A stretch of 64,000 nt of DNA, from positions 8,742,001-8,806,000 of the forward strand of contig CAVNZM010000002.1 in the NCBI GenBank assembly GCA_963693365.1. The letters run 5' to 3'. This document shows, one piece after another, positions 37,641-52,431 of this stretch. The stretch is from Amoebidium appalachense (taxonomy: Eukaryota > Ichthyosporea). Numbering within the stretch: the stretch's first letter is position 1; each line of letters starts with the position of its first letter. A program made the translations under genes and the position numbers. The notes under the pieces were generated by a model. That model had not been told where the DNA came from. It searched no databases and saw only the letters and a list, made by a program, of their open reading frames with translations.

Positions 37641-39413
37641 ATGGCCGTTGCAGCTGCCCCCAACATGGTAACCACCTCCGCCACCACCACCGCAGCACAG
37701 AAACCAGCCACCGTAATCACTTTCCCCACATCTGGAATGATGTGGGTTTGTAACAACGAGGTGGGTGTCTCGTGGACCGCTGCTCCATCCCTTGATGCCG
37801 CTGTCCCCGTGACAATCTACAATGCGCCTGTAAGCGACGGGAAAGCAGTGGATGACAACCCAATCGAACTCGCAACGACAACAGCCGGGGAAGGAAAGGC
37901 CGTTTTCCCTCTCGACTGCAAAGATTTGGGGATAGATGTCCCTGAAGGTGGCGCTGGGTTCAAAATACTTATTGCAACGGGCGAAGAGCAAGAGGTGATT
38001 GCCGAATCCCAGCCGTTCACCGTCAGCAACATCGGCCTCGCCGCCCCTCTCCCCGGTGCTACTCTTGTCCAGGGGAGAAACATAAATCTTCAGTGGGTGT
38101 CCGCGGCCGGGGCAAACCCAAACGCCACCGTTCAGGTGGAGATTTTTGGAAGAAACGCAACGGGGGGCGCCAGCTCTCTGGGCCTGGCGAGAATTTTGAG
38201 GGTCGGTGTAGGAAACTGCTTTTTCCGCATGCCCCGCGTCAACGCCGCGCTGTGGCCGCGGGTTTTCGTTCGCGTCAACGTGAACGGCAATGTCGCACTA
38301 AGTGGTGACTACAAAATCCGTACTCTTTCAACCACCGTTTCCGGGACGGTTGGCGGTAGCGCGACGGGGACCTTAACCGGCGGCACGACGGGAACTTCTG
38401 GTAGCGTGGGAGGAAGCCTAACGGGGACACTTAGCACAGACGGAGATGTGTCCGGTAGCATCGGATGAACGATTACGCCTGGGGGTGCATTTTCGGGATC
38501 CGGCTCTGTCAACGTTAACGGCGGCACGGCGGCGGCGTCTGGGAGCGTCACAGGGACCATTGGAGGAAGTATTTCTGGAACGGGTACGCTGAATATTAAC
38601 GGGGATACAGCCGGTACGATTAGCGGCACGTTGACCCCAACTGGGACCGTTTCTGGTGGCGTACCGTCGTACGTGGGAAATGTCAACTTTAACGTTTTGG
38701 ACCCCCTTGGGCTGCTGGCCTTTAAGAAACAGCTCGTAGCAAACGTTCTGAATGGCGCTCAAGCAGCTGTTAACGTCAACTACAACGGTGTGGCCCCGGG
38801 CGTGGTCTACGGGCATGGGGTAAATGTTTTCTGCCCCGTAGGACTCGTCGGGAATGTTGTCGCTGCAAAGGTTAACGTTTTAAACGCGGTGGTAGGCGCT
38901 GTCACGACAAAATTGAATATTGTGCTGAATGCCGCAGGGCAGTTGGTGGGAGGTCTCTTTAACGGAATCAATTCCATTATCGTCGCAAAAACGCAGTTCT
39001 TGGGCGGGTCTGTGTATGGGGGCAATGTGGGTGGGTCCGTAGGAGTTAATGTTAATGTGAATGGAAATACGGGGGGTTCTATCGGAGGTACTGGGAATGT
39101 TATCGGGGATATTGTCGCTGCAAAACAGAATATTGTTTCTGGTGCCCTTAACACCGTTGGTAGTGTGGTTGGTGGGGTCATAGAGGCGAAGAAGACTATT
39201 GTTAGTGGCGTTGTTAATGCTTTGGGTACTGTGGTTGGTGGTGTTGTTCAGGGTGCCGCAAATCTGGTCGGGGGGGTTGTTAACACTGTCGGCGGGGTCT
39301 TGGGAGGGGTTTTTGGTGGGATGAAGAACCCCGCTATCGTGTATAGCCCCCCACCCCCTCCGGCCCCCAACACTAACAACTTCCATGGTTTTACTTTTGG
39401 TATCAAGATTTGA
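37641..39413 (+). CDS. Kre9/Knh1-like repeat-rich surface protein, interrupted by an in-frame TGA
   Basis: One frame runs from ATG 37641 to TGA 39411-39413 but is cut by TGA at 38466-38468, after codon 275. The frame and composition continue unchanged beyond it (314 more residues), so the break is a single substitution, a sequencing error or a young pseudogene. Residues about 20-125 and 130-230 are two beta-sandwich-like units (VCNNEVGVSWTA... ending FTVSN; LVQGRNINLQWVSA... ending SGDYKI), resembling the fungal Ser/Thr-rich GPI-anchored Kre9/Knh1 domain. Next comes a Gly/Thr/Ser repeat (SGTVGGSATGTLTGGTTG), then an Asn/Val/Gly section, then a Val-Gly-rich tail (VVGGVIEAKKTIVSGVVN), ending after PPPPPAPNTN. 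No signal peptide is visible at this start, so a 5' exon may be missing. Confidence 0.7.
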
Positions 39414-40056
39414 ATTTACGGAGTAGTTTCTGTCCTTGAAGGCTCGTACAGATATGTGAAGTTGGTCCGGTTATCTAGGTTATCTCTCTGACCAGTGTCA
39501 GTCTTTAATATATCATACAACGGTATAATCAAGCACTCACTTACCGTGTCTTGCTTTCTGACGGCCTAAGGCCAAAACGGCTTAATTAGTGTCTTTAGGT
39601 ATGTATATAAATGTATCCCAGATATATCCCAGAGCACCGGTGCCGGGACGCGCGCAACTGAACATGAAAATTATGCGCAACACCTAGGGTTTTTAGATAA
39701 TAACTTAATTTCTGCATGTGTATTGGATGTTAGTCCAGAACCTTAACCCTTTGCTGCCTGTGCCGATGGTTACTGGTACTAGCCCGAAAAGAGCCCCTTC
39801 CGCCTTGTTTCAACCACTCCCCCTCCCACAAATAGAAAATAAAAATAAATAAAAGAAAAAAAGAAAAGAAAAGAATGAATGAATGAATGAATGACTCGAA
39901 TGAAAAAAAAAAAAGACCGAGGAAGCCTCGGGAGGAAGAAGGGGTAAAAAAAACGAGGAAAAAAAAAATGATAAGAACTTCGCCAAGCCGATTAGCAAAT
40001 GTGTGGACCGTGACTCCTTCAGGGTTTTTTTTGGATGGCAGGCGCACGCACACCGT

Positions 40057-40109
<53 letters not shown>

Positions 40110-40310
40110 CAAAAAAAAAAAAAAAAAAAAAAAAAAAGATAAAGAAAAGAAAAAAGAAAAAAGAAAAGAAAAGAAAAGAAAGAAAAAAAAGCCCTGAGAT
40201 TGCACAATAGAGACAAAGTGGTATCATTTCAGAATGAAGACTTGGGGACTTGGAGAACACTGTCAGAGCTTTGAAGTTGGAATTCGGTTCACGAGCGAAA
40301 AATGCCCCCA

Positions 40311-40405
<95 letters not shown>

Positions 40406-41009
40406 AATAATAGTAAGTTTACTTCTATTTTTTTTTTGTTGCACTGGCATAAAATTCCTTTTTTCTGCGCACCCAAAAAAAATCACTTGAACTTGATATC
40501 ATGATAAATACTTAAAAACAAATACCTGAATAACAAAATATATAACTATGAGAAGGTGATGAAACATAAAACAAGACTCTGAGGACATAACTCTGAAAAA
40601 GTCTTGGGAGAGGTTGGAAGGGGGGGAGGGGGGGGGGTGGGGGGGGGGGGGCGGGGAAGGGGCAAAGTGACTGACAGTGTCTTTACCATACAATGGCCGG
40701 CACAGTGTGGCGGCTGCGGCAACAGCCCCCGCCCTCCCCCCTCCCCCCTCCCCCCATCTTCCCCCCCCTCCCCCCTCCCCTCGCCGCTTAGCTATGCTTC
40801 CGTCCCCCCCGGGCCATCCCTCCCTTCTCCCCCCCCCCCCCCCCCCTCCCCGCCCCCCCGTTCCTTCCTCCCCTTACAGCCCACGCCAGGCTCCTTCCCC
40901 CCCCCCCCCCCCCTTCACCCACGGGTGCTCCCCTTCCCTTCCCGGCCCTGGGCCCCCTCTCCTGGACCTGTCCTAGCCCGAGACTCTCTCAGGGCCCCCT
41001 TTCCACCCC

Positions 41010-41071
<62 letters not shown>

Positions 41072-41269
41072 ACACACCACCACCACCACCACCACCACCT
41101 TAGCTCTGCTTCCTCCCCCCCCCCATGCCCTCCTCGGCGGAGGTCCCCTTCACCCCCTCCCTCTCCCCCCGGTTCCTTACCCCCTAACGACCCACACCAG
41201 GCTCCCCCCCCCCCTTCCTTCCCCCCCCTCCCCCTCCCTCTCCGTCGGACCCCCCTTCAGAGTCTCTCT
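39414..41269. other. Intergenic, poly-A/poly-C and CA-rich
   Basis: Ordinary sequence to about 39780, then purine-rich AAAG tracts, (CA)n at 40060-40107, a C-run at 40315-40353 with (CA)n and an A-run to 40401, and C-rich sequence 40725-41230. No gene seen. Confidence 0.5.
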
Positions 41270-42330
<1,061 letters not shown>

Positions 42331-43526
42331 AAAAAGGAAACCAGAAAGAAAAGGAAACTAGTAAGCTCAGCTGATCCTGCCGCATTATTTGCCCAGGCTC
42401 TGCCCTCCGGCGACACTGTGGCGGGGAATCCCCCGCAACCTAGCAGCTTATCATTTGCATGCCAATCGTCATTCCTACGCAGTCGATGGAATAACGGTGA
42501 CGGTCTAATCATCCGCTTTATTGGAAATAAGTGTACAGTTGTCATTCATGGCATTTGAATTTGCCTGTATTATGTATGCTCTATTTTGTCTTTGCATGGA
42601 AAAGTTGTTAATACTACATTTGTGAGTTCCAAACACGTGTCTATCGCCAATGACTTTATTCAGCCTACTTGGTGAATGGTGATGACGGTCAGATGACGTC
42701 AAAAGTACTTTCCAATTATCCAATAGCGAAAGAGTAGATTTCACAATGTGTATTCCTATTCGACACAAATCACACTTTCTTCTCCGGCGAATATGCGGTC
42801 AGATTTCGAACGTGCCAAACGTTCCATTCACATTCCTTACAATGAGTTATCCAGTGAAGGATCTGCGTTTACAAACTTTACATCAAACATATCATAAACG
42901 CCATATCATGTGTTCTACGTCGTATATAAAAAAGGAGTAAAATTGTGAAATGCTAGTATTTGTTGGTAAGTGTTCGCTATTATGCGAAATAGAGTAAGTT
43001 GCTAAGCAACAGAATGCGCGCACTGCGCAGTGTGACACGCAGAAGCGCTTTTTCGTAATTTAGATAGCTGTTTAGGCTAGATAACGATCACGGCTTCGAG
43101 CTCTAGGGGGTGACCTCTCACTATCAACTCAGAAGTGAGTCAGAACTCCATGCGTCATTCTCGCAACAACTGTGACACAACCCTACAAGTTCATGTGTGC
43201 TCTATTCGCTGAGAAATATATATATATATGTTTCTATTGAGTATTTACTGGAGTCGAGAGGTGCAGGCAGCGTCCCTCGACACGAACGAACGCACTATAT
43301 TCAGTCAGCTGTGCTGATAACAGCTGTCATAGGAAGATTCAAACAGAACTTTCCTCACTCCAGCTTTTTAACTCCAGAGTTGTACTCCACCATGCAATGA
43401 CAAACTCACGCTACGTAAACACACCCTAAGCATACATCTTTAGGTACATCACCAGTGCTTTAAGTGCAACAGGGCCAAAAAAACCCATCCGCACGTGTTC
43501 GGACATCTGGTGTTAAAGAATCCACC
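42331..43526. other. Ordinary-complexity region upstream of the Bni4-like gene
   Basis: No long repeats. Contains TGACGTCA at about 42693-42700. A short open frame at 42746-42937 is not convincing. The sequence just before the next start codon (TCCACCATGG) is a strong initiation context. Confidence 0.4.
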
Positions 43527-44724
43527 ATGGCTACCAAACTAAAAAAGCTCTTCAAGAGCATGTCGCTCAAACATGGCCGTGAGGACGAATACCCGAATTG
43601 GATGGAAGAGAAAAGCGACACCAGTATGACCAGCAACGCGAAAAGCAGCCTAAAAGCGTTCGATCTCGCAATTCCCTCCGCTAAAGGTAGCTTTAGTGAT
43701 TATAGAAAGCACCCATCTTTGGAAGCTTTGCCCATTTCAGCGGGCGGATGCCCATGTTGTACTCATTGCCAAAAGGCGCAAGCGGCGGGGGTGGTGCAGT
43801 CGCTGCCGCCATCTATGCAGGCGGCGACGGCACATTGTCAAATGAAACCCCCGACTGGAAAATATTCTTTTAGAAGGAAGAAGAGCCTGAGGGATTCACT
43901 TAAGCGATTGCAGGTATGATTACCAATGTTTTTGCATGCGATGATGCCATGTGCTAATAGTGTTTTGTCTTGCTTTGTGCAGTACCCATACCAGCTATTT
44001 TTTTTGTGCATTCGGCCTGGTATTGAAGGCAACGGTGTAACTTGTTTTAGCGGGAGGGATAAAACGTGGTCATGTTCAAGATTTCTGTGTAGGTAGGTAC
44101 ACCTTCCCCAACCCGCGACTCATCTATGCATTCATGTTGTTTGGATGTACTCTCTTTTCTCCATTCCGGATTTGTCACCGGAGTACCCCAACTCAGCTTA
44201 TTATACAGAGGTCAGAATAACGCCCTTGACACACTATACAATCCCCATCGCAAACATGCCCCCGTGCCAACGCAAGGGTTCGACATACGCATCTCTATAG
44301 CCAGCAACGGGTTGTTGTGGCTCATTATATTAGATGCAAAAGGGGAAAAAAATCACTGACAGTAAACACTGACCGAGAATATTCACTTTTTCAGGGGCTC
44401 ATGACACGACAGCAACACGAAAAGCCCAAGAAGTCTGTGCGGTTCCACGAGGAGAGTTTCATGACGTGGACGTGGAGCATGGACGATTACGACCGCAGCG
44501 CCACCAGCGGGGTTTTTAGCTGGATGGAAATTCAGGTTTGACCCCTCTCCCTTCCCCCCCCCCAACACCCCGCACACCAAATTATCGGAATTAGAGCTAA
44601 TGGGCCTTTTTATCTTCTTGACTTACATAATTTGAATGTTGCAAATTTTTTCAATTGCTGCAGACAGGAAGTCCTGTTTTCTATTGCGGAATCAACTCCA
44701 AAAAAACAATAACAGTTTTTTTTA

Positions 44725-44768
<44 letters not shown>

Positions 44769-44848
44769 AATTAATGGGTGTCACCCCACAACACACACCA
44801 CCATGCCGCTTAACACAAAGCGCGCAAGCACACATACATACAGAGAGA

Positions 44849-44881
<33 letters not shown>

Positions 44882-45409
44882 GGAAGGGAGGGAGGGGGTG
44901 TCGTGGGAAAGGGGGGGGGGGAGAGAGAGAGAGAGTAGAGAGCCACAAATTAACACACGTAAACCCGATTTGTTTAACTAGTTGTGCCAGGAAATCACAC
45001 ATGTTTTGGCCTCATTAATTAATCCACACAGATGCTCCGAGCCGAGCTGGACGACTACAAAGAATACGAAATGGGGGTCCACCCGGAGAGCAGATGCAAC
45101 ACCGTCCTGTACCGCAATAGAGACCCCCTTGCCCATTTTTACCGGCAAAAAATGCGATTTTACGAATTGCAAAACCAACAGCAGTTGGAAAATTCAAGAA
45201 CCCACGGCGCACCATCATGCACCCCCCCATACTCCAACCAAATTTCGCCGTCACCGTACGGCAACCCGCACTCCCCCGACGGTCGCGTTGAGTCCTCCAC
45301 CAATGAGCTCGCTCCCTTCCGCTATGCGTTGGACCCCCCCTACCCCTCAACCCCCGCCCATTTACCAACCCCCCGCACCCATGTATCATCCATCGCCACC
45401 CGTACCTAA
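43527..45409 (+). CDS. Bni4/Afr1-like protein phosphatase 1-binding protein, three exons
   Basis: Exons 43527-43913, 44395-44535 and 45032-45409, all phase 0, give 301 residues. Introns are 481 and 496 bp (GTATGA...TTTTTCAG; GTTTGA...CCACACAG). The N-terminal exon is basic and Ser-rich with a CPCCTHC cluster. Exon 2 has KKSVRF, fitting the RVxF docking motif for protein phosphatase 1, then FMTWTWSMDDYDR. Exon 3 opens MLRAELDDYKEYEMGVHPES and continues to NTVLY. This order (VxF, W/Y-S-x-x-x-Y-x-R, then a helix with EL-xx-YK-xx-EM-x-VH-xx-S) matches the conserved C-terminal block of fungal Bni4/Afr1-type proteins, which target Glc7 to septin or bud-neck sites. The tail is Pro/Ser-rich. The start ATG has a full consensus context; AATAAA lies at 45463-45468, 54 bases after the stop. 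The family call is by pattern. Confidence 0.72.
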
Positions 45410-46798
45410 TCATTCAGCGGTAGGGCATAGCGATTTCAGGAGGTTTGGGGGCTCTTTAAGGAAATAAAAACGTTAGGGGAGGTTGCGGCCGTTTGTGGGA
45501 GGCCCGGAGCGTGTTTGAAATTTGTATAGTTGTATTTTAGCGAGGTTTCCCAGATGTACATGTAGAAAATACTACAGTCCAATTAGGAGTCTGGTTTCCT
45601 AAAATGAGTCTGGGTTTCGTACCAGTAAACTTTGCCAAGACTGCATCCAACATATGATAAGCATTTAGGTGCCTGCATATACAGACCTTAGCGCAAAATA
45701 TAGAGAGACTTGGGTGTAGTTGTTACCAAATTTTGGCTGTTGCAATCGTGCATCAAATGTAGTGAGAAGCCTGTTGAAAAAGAAAGATCCCCCTTCTATA
45801 TTAAAGATGTTAGCCCTTTTATTAACCATAATCTTGCCCCTGGAAACAGGTTTAGGGTTAATTACATACGTAGAAGTTGAATTTTCAATGGTGATGCCGG
45901 GATATGGTAAAATCGCGGCTTTTTTGACACACACCGTTTTGCATGATCCTAACTATGATAGTTCTAAACATAAATAAGTCTATTTCATCTTACATGTTGA
46001 CTGTAACCTTGCCAAGGTTGATGCAATGAAGAAATAAAACGTCGATGAAAACATCGGCTAACTAAGCTCCTCCCCCCCCCCCCCCCCCCCCCCCCTCCCC
46101 CCTCCCCCCCCCCCCCCCCCCTCCCCCCCCTGCCCAGCCCCAGCCCCCGCCCCCGGAGATGCATACTTCCTGTAAGCCTTCATCGTGTCTGTATTGCCAC
46201 ACTGAATAGATATGCACCGTGACTGTTCTGTTACGGTGAGACTTAAGTGGATGTGTACAGTCCTCGCACCATCATGTAAAATATTCTCAGTATCCCCTCC
46301 TCTCTCCCCCCCCCCCCCCCCCACCCGGTGTCGCACTCAGCATATCTCCCCTTGTCGCGCTAGGCATCGTGTTTTGGCTCGCATACATTTGGCATTCAAG
46401 CGGCTCTGGTATCAGACTGAGTGTTTTGAGCTCTTGCCTGCATGTTTCCCCAGTGAGTCAAGTTGGGCGTTTCTAGAGTCACATGCCCCAGTGCCCCGGA
46501 AATCCAGTTGGGGTGGGCTAAATATAAGATTTTCCGTAAATAAGATTCTAGCGCTAGATTCTTTGGAATTCGAAAAATTAAGATGCTGTCTTGCCCCCAT
46601 GGCACATATGAAACTAAGATTTTTCTCGTTGTCCTTGTGGGCTAGGGGGGTCTGGGACTAAGATTCTCTCTGGCTGGAGCCGAAATCCACGTAATCTTAT
46701 ATTCGACCTACCCCTGTATACACTGTTGTTTTGGACTGAAAGATTTTGCAAGTCAGTCTTTCATTTCTTTCATATTTACTTGTAAAGCTCTCCCCTCC

Positions 46799-46834
<36 letters not shown>

Positions 46835-47398
46835 TGCAACACCACACACACACACACACACCCACACACCACCACCACCACCACTGCCACCTTTACACTC
46901 ATATACTTGACGGTCTAAATTAGTAATCCGCGGCGGGATCAGGCCGATGATGGGCGCTTTTCGAATATTTCAGATCTTTATATAGGCTGGTAACATTTCA
47001 TTATGACACTATTAGCATAGGCCTCAGTGTCTCAATCGGTTCAAGAAATGACCATTATAGTATCGTGATTCCAGGGGCAGTTCATGATACGTACATGACA
47101 ACGGGTATTCATAACAGCCACGCTCAGCTAGATAATTATAGATAAAAAAACTAAAAAAAAGTAGTACTATCACAATCAGGGGGGGGGGGGGGAAATAGTA
47201 TGGACCAACAGTTCCGCGGCGCAGGCGATCAAACCGTGAGCCAAATATGGAAATTTGGGCGGGAAGTTTTGGCGTAAAAAAAGGGGGGTTCGTAAAACAA
47301 ATAGAAAGGTAGGAATCATTATAATGAGGCTTTGGAATCGCAACTTGCTTTTTTGTGCCTTCATTTTTAGACTCGGAACCCATCTGAGGATGAATCCA

Positions 47399-47440
<42 letters not shown>

Positions 47441-47594
47441 CACACACACACACACACCCCTTCCCCTCCCTCCCCCCCTCCACCTCCTTCCTCTCAATGC
47501 TCACCCTTCTGCACCACACATGGATATGTGCGGTTCAAAAATTTAACCTGTGAAGTATCACAGTGCTGCCTCTGCCTGGGCTGTGTAAGCATGT

Positions 47595-47641
<47 letters not shown>

Positions 47642-48420
47642 CGTGCGTGTGCGTGTGTGTGTGTGTGTGTATGTGCGCACGCGCGCGTGTGTGTGATCTA
47701 TTGAAATCTACTTCGACATTCCCCAACTGCACGAGGGAAGTTGGGGCTTCTGGAGGGTCCGTGGTGGATGGGGGATGGGTGGTGCATGGCGGTACTGGCG
47801 GTGATGGTATTGGTGTTGATTTTTTGCTATTTTTTGTTCGGGGGGGGGGGGGGGGGGGAGGGGGGGGAGGAGGGGGAGGGGAGGGGAAGGAAGGGGGGGG
47901 GGGAGAAGAAGAGGAGGCAAGTTGTATCATTGGCAAAGGAGTCTAGTGTCTGCATACTAAGAGACGGATACGAAAGCTTTCAGCATGTTAGCGAGTGGAA
48001 CTTTAAAAGGTTGTGTTGAGAGAGGTCAAAAGAGACTCGCTGAACCATAAGAGGCCTACCAGTAGGGAGGGGTAGTGGCTGCATTGCTTTTGGCAATGGC
48101 AAGCTTGATTGAAGTGTCCCTGATGCATAGCCTATGATTGCATGATCGATCAGAAGAAGGTGGGGTCGCTTCAAGTGTGATGTGCCAATTGATGAGAGGG
48201 GTGTCAGCAGAGAGAGGGCCCTGGGCCTGGCTTCTTTTTTCTTTTCTTTTTTTTTTTGGTGGGGGTAGGGGGGGTGGGGGTGGGGTGGGGGGGGGGGTGG
48301 GGGGGGGGGTACATAAAGGGGGGTTAGATTGATGCATTGCACACGCAAGGGAGTAAGACTTTCACAATCGCGATGGACAACACCAGTACCGTAATCCACA
48401 TACAGTCCTTCAAAAGCACA

Positions 48421-48484
<64 letters not shown>

Positions 48485-49476
48485 GGGGGGAGGGGGGGGG
48501 GGAGGGGGGGGGGGGGGGGGGGGGGTTGGAGTCATGTAGACGTCATTTCAGAACTGATTATCATATGTTTGCGCAACTGTCACATGTTTTCGGCCAACAA
48601 CCATTGTTTATGCCAGGTGGCCAAAACTACACTTGAACACTCGGAGGTGAGAAGTCAGCTTAGGCCCTCCGTGCATAATAATGCACCACCAATCAATCGC
48701 TAATGCATATAAGTGATTGGATACCAATAACATATCAATAAATAAGTTTTAATTTACTGCGGAATTTGAAGTTAGCAATAAATCGGGGTTTAGGCTACAT
48801 CACTAGGAAATAGCCGCTATTAATGCGACCATTCTCAAGCCAGGCTATAACTCGAAAATTCCTGAACAGCTCGAGCTGTTTAGGTCCGAAAGAAAATTAT
48901 ATACCACTAAGTTATCATGTTACACCGCTTGCAAACAGATGTTGTAACCGTAATCAAAGGGGTGGAATATAGAATTTGCCTCAAGGCCTCAGAAAATTCA
49001 ACAAATCAAGACATGAGATTCTAGCTTCTAGGTTAACAGGGATTGTAACTTCTATATCCAACATACAAGTATTTGGATCTAACAAAATCTCGAGCTCAAA
49101 AGCTTTTGTCCCCAATTGCAAACATGTTAGTTCCCTAAATCAGCTGCTACCCACATCAAGCCAAGATATCTTAAAAAACAACATAAATTCAAGCTTTCTT
49201 CTCCTTTTTCCTTTCAGATGTCTAAACCAAGAAAGGAGGTCTAATTGCTACACTTATATGGGTATATGAATTATCTCTAATCGTCAAATTTAATTTCCCC
49301 ATGTAGTTAATCCTAGCAAACATATACAGATCGTTTGCAAAAGTCCACCTAACAGGTGCTTTAGCCCCCCTCCCCCCTCCCTACCTCTTTCTCCCCCCCC
49401 CCCCCCCCTCCCCCCCTCTTTCAACTCTTCTCCCCCCCCCTCCCCCGCCCCCCCCCCCCCCCCCCCCCCCCTCCCC

Positions 49477-49507
<31 letters not shown>

Positions 49508-49657
49508 AAAAAAAAGAAAGAAAGAAAGAAAGAAAGGAAAAAAGAAGCACGATCTATCTCAGGCTACATACACTTACCAAACCAACAAAGAAACTAAGAG
49601 CAGGAAAGATCCACCCAACACAGAAAGAAAATATCCCCCTCTAACCAGCACAGCCCA
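45410..49657. other. Intergenic between two convergent genes
   Basis: Ordinary sequence at 45410-46060, 46350-46780, 46900-47390 and 48540-49360 without a recognised gene. C-runs at 46071-46130, 46800-46830, 47400-47439 and 49440-49497, (TG)n at 47600-47637 and 48423-48483, G-runs at 47840-47860 and 48510-48525. Frames inside the C-runs are poly-Pro artefacts. Confidence 0.45.
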
Positions 49658-51564
49658 TCAATTCCTTTTCTGCACAGGCACCACCACATACTTCCTATAA
49701 TCCACCGTCCCAGCACCGCTGCAGTGCCTAGCCGTGGCACCGCACTGCCCATCAGCGCTACAGCACGGCCATATACCATAAGGGTTACAAATGGCTGTAG
49801 ACCTGTTATCCGGCCCGAAAAGGGAAGACCCGCACCTCCCATCACTACGAACGCGCCCTGGGATCTCCGCGATGGTGAGTTTACGCGTGGGAGGGACCGC
49901 GGCGGGCTTAACGGGGGCCGGTTTGGGGGAAGGACGACGTGTAGGAGCGGGTGCCGGTGCCGGGGCGGGTTTGGGGGCAGGAGTTCGGGTAGGAGCAGGG
50001 GCGGGCTTGGGGGAAATCGTTTTGGGGCGGAAGTCTTTGGCCCCGGAGCCGACACATGCAGCCGCACCACCGCAGACACCTTTGGGCGAGCAGCAAAATT
50101 TCGCGGATTTTCCATCGCACGGACCAGGGTGGATTTTCCCCTTGATGTTGATCGTGAACTGGGCCCCGCAACGGCCGTCTGCGCGGGGCTTGAAAATACC
50201 GTTCAGATTACGGTAGTCGATCGAACCGGGTTTCGCGCAAGACGCCTCCCCGCCGCAATACGCGTCGGTGCCGCAGCAGAAACGGTCTTTGCTCTTCGGG
50301 TCACACTGTGCGGGTTGGTTTGTCCCCGGGGCGTTCCAACCCTTACCGCACCTGAAATCGGTACGCCACGGCTGTCCGACAATCGGTCTAGGTGCCGGGG
50401 CGATGGTGGGTTTCGTGTCGGCAGCAAACGCAGCCCCCGGTTTACGGAAATCGACCGAGCGGGGAAGGGCACAACTAGCCACCTTTTCGCACTTTGACGT
50501 AGCCAGGTTGCAGCATGGGTGGTCGCTGTACGGGCTGCACTGGGCGGGTTTGTTTGTGCTCGGGGCTGGGTACCCGGGCCCGCACCTCATATCATCCCTC
50601 CAAGGCATGCCCACAGCCATGATATACATCTCCGAGGAACCCTTCCTGAAGTCGACCACACCGACCCCCTCGCACACCGACGTGCACTGTCCGTCGACGG
50701 TAGAGCAACAAGGCTTGTCCCCCAACGGATCACATTCTCCCGGGGCAAAGCTCCCGGGCAGGGGAAACCTGAGCCCGCACCTACCGTCTCCTCGTACGGC
50801 CGGGTTCGCCCCCGTCGGCATGGGAGCGAGGGAAGTGATGACGTCACTATCCTCGACCTTGATCTCTTCACCCATGACATCCTCGGGGTTAATCTCGACC
50901 TCGGGAACCTCGGGAGTCGCCGTGGTCAGGTCGATTACGGCTTCCCTGTCGTCGATCGGCGGGATTTCCCCGGGCTCCACCGATCCCATCTCATTTGACG
51001 TGTCGACGGATTTCGTCGACATGTCTGGGGGAACGGGGGTAGGTGTTGCTATAACTGCGGGAGGGGTTGCGATGACGGCGGGGGGTGGGGCGATAACTGT
51101 AGGAACGATTTCCTTTGTAGGTTCGGGTGCGGGGGGAGGAGAGACGGGGGCAGGGGGAGCGGGGGCAATGACAGAGGGTGGCTCGGCCGTTGGGGGTAGC
51201 GGGGCTGTGACGCTAAGATCTGGGGTGTCGGCGGAATCGATATAGTCGGAGATCCAAGCAACAAACTGGGAGGCTTGGGTATAGAGACCGTAGTCGGTGT
51301 TGCTGGCGCATGCGGGACCGGTGGTTGAAATGCCAAGCTGTAAAATTATAATGGAAGGAAACAAGGGTTAGACATCTTGCATGTCTTTGATGCTTGTGTA
51401 CACTCCAGCTTCTTGTGGGGGCGGGGGGGGGGGGGGGGGGGGGGGGACAGGGGAGGAAGGGGGAACACACGCTCGAGTGTACATTGCAGCAGGACAGGAC
51501 GGGTTTCATACCATGTGCTGCATCAACGACACACACGCTCACAGACATGCACACTCACAGACAT

Positions 51565-51605
<41 letters not shown>

Positions 51606-51680
51606 GAGGGCAAATATACACCTTGAGACCATGTCCGGAGATGACAAAAGAAGGGAACAGGGGAGGGAAGGAGACCAGTA

Positions 51681-51715
<35 letters not shown>

Positions 51716-52068
51716 TTGTGTGTGTGTGTGTGTGTGTGTGTACAGGGCTCTCACAGGGAGACATTCATGGCGAGCGTAAGCGAATCAGGGAGGCTCAGTA
51801 CTCGAGGGACACAACAAAAAGAGGAAATGCTTGCACGGGAAAAAGCAATTAGTGAAGAAGGAGGGTAGGAATGACCCAGAATGAGATGGAAGATAAATAT
51901 AAAATGCCGAAGAATGGGAAGGGTAAGGACAACAGAAGACACCATGGGTGTGTGTAAGAGGTGAGAGCAAGGTGGTGGGTGCAGGTAGTGGGGGGCACTA
52001 GTACGTTAGGGATAAGCGGGTGGTTGGTGTTTGGGGGTTGTGCTTGAGGTGTGTGTGTGTAATTGCGA

Positions 52069-52113
<45 letters not shown>

Positions 52114-52389
52114 TATGTGTGTGTGTGTGTGTGGTGGTGTTGGTGTTTAGTTGGCGCGCGGGGGGGAGGGGGGGGGGGGGGAGAGAGAGAGAGAGACGGG
52201 GGGGGGGGGGGGGGGAGGGGGGAAGGGGGGGGAGGTCAAATACAGAACACACAGAACACGTAAGTACAGAGCCAGAAAACCTATGTTCGAAAAAGAACAA
52301 ACACACCGATATTGAAACACTGATCCCCATTGTTTGGGTTCCTTAGGTGTGTGCATGCGTGCATGTGTGGGCGCACGCACGCGCACGCG

Positions 52390-52431
<42 letters not shown>

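Noticed and set aside
38466-38468. TGA read as a sense codon (altered genetic code)
   Set aside because: The isomerase, secreted protein, pyruvate kinase and protease-homologue genes all end in TGA at the natural family ends.
50268-51245. 325-codon plus-strand frame over the Cys-module exon
   Set aside because: Shadow of the GC-rich minus-strand exon, whose five Cys modules are clearly the real product.
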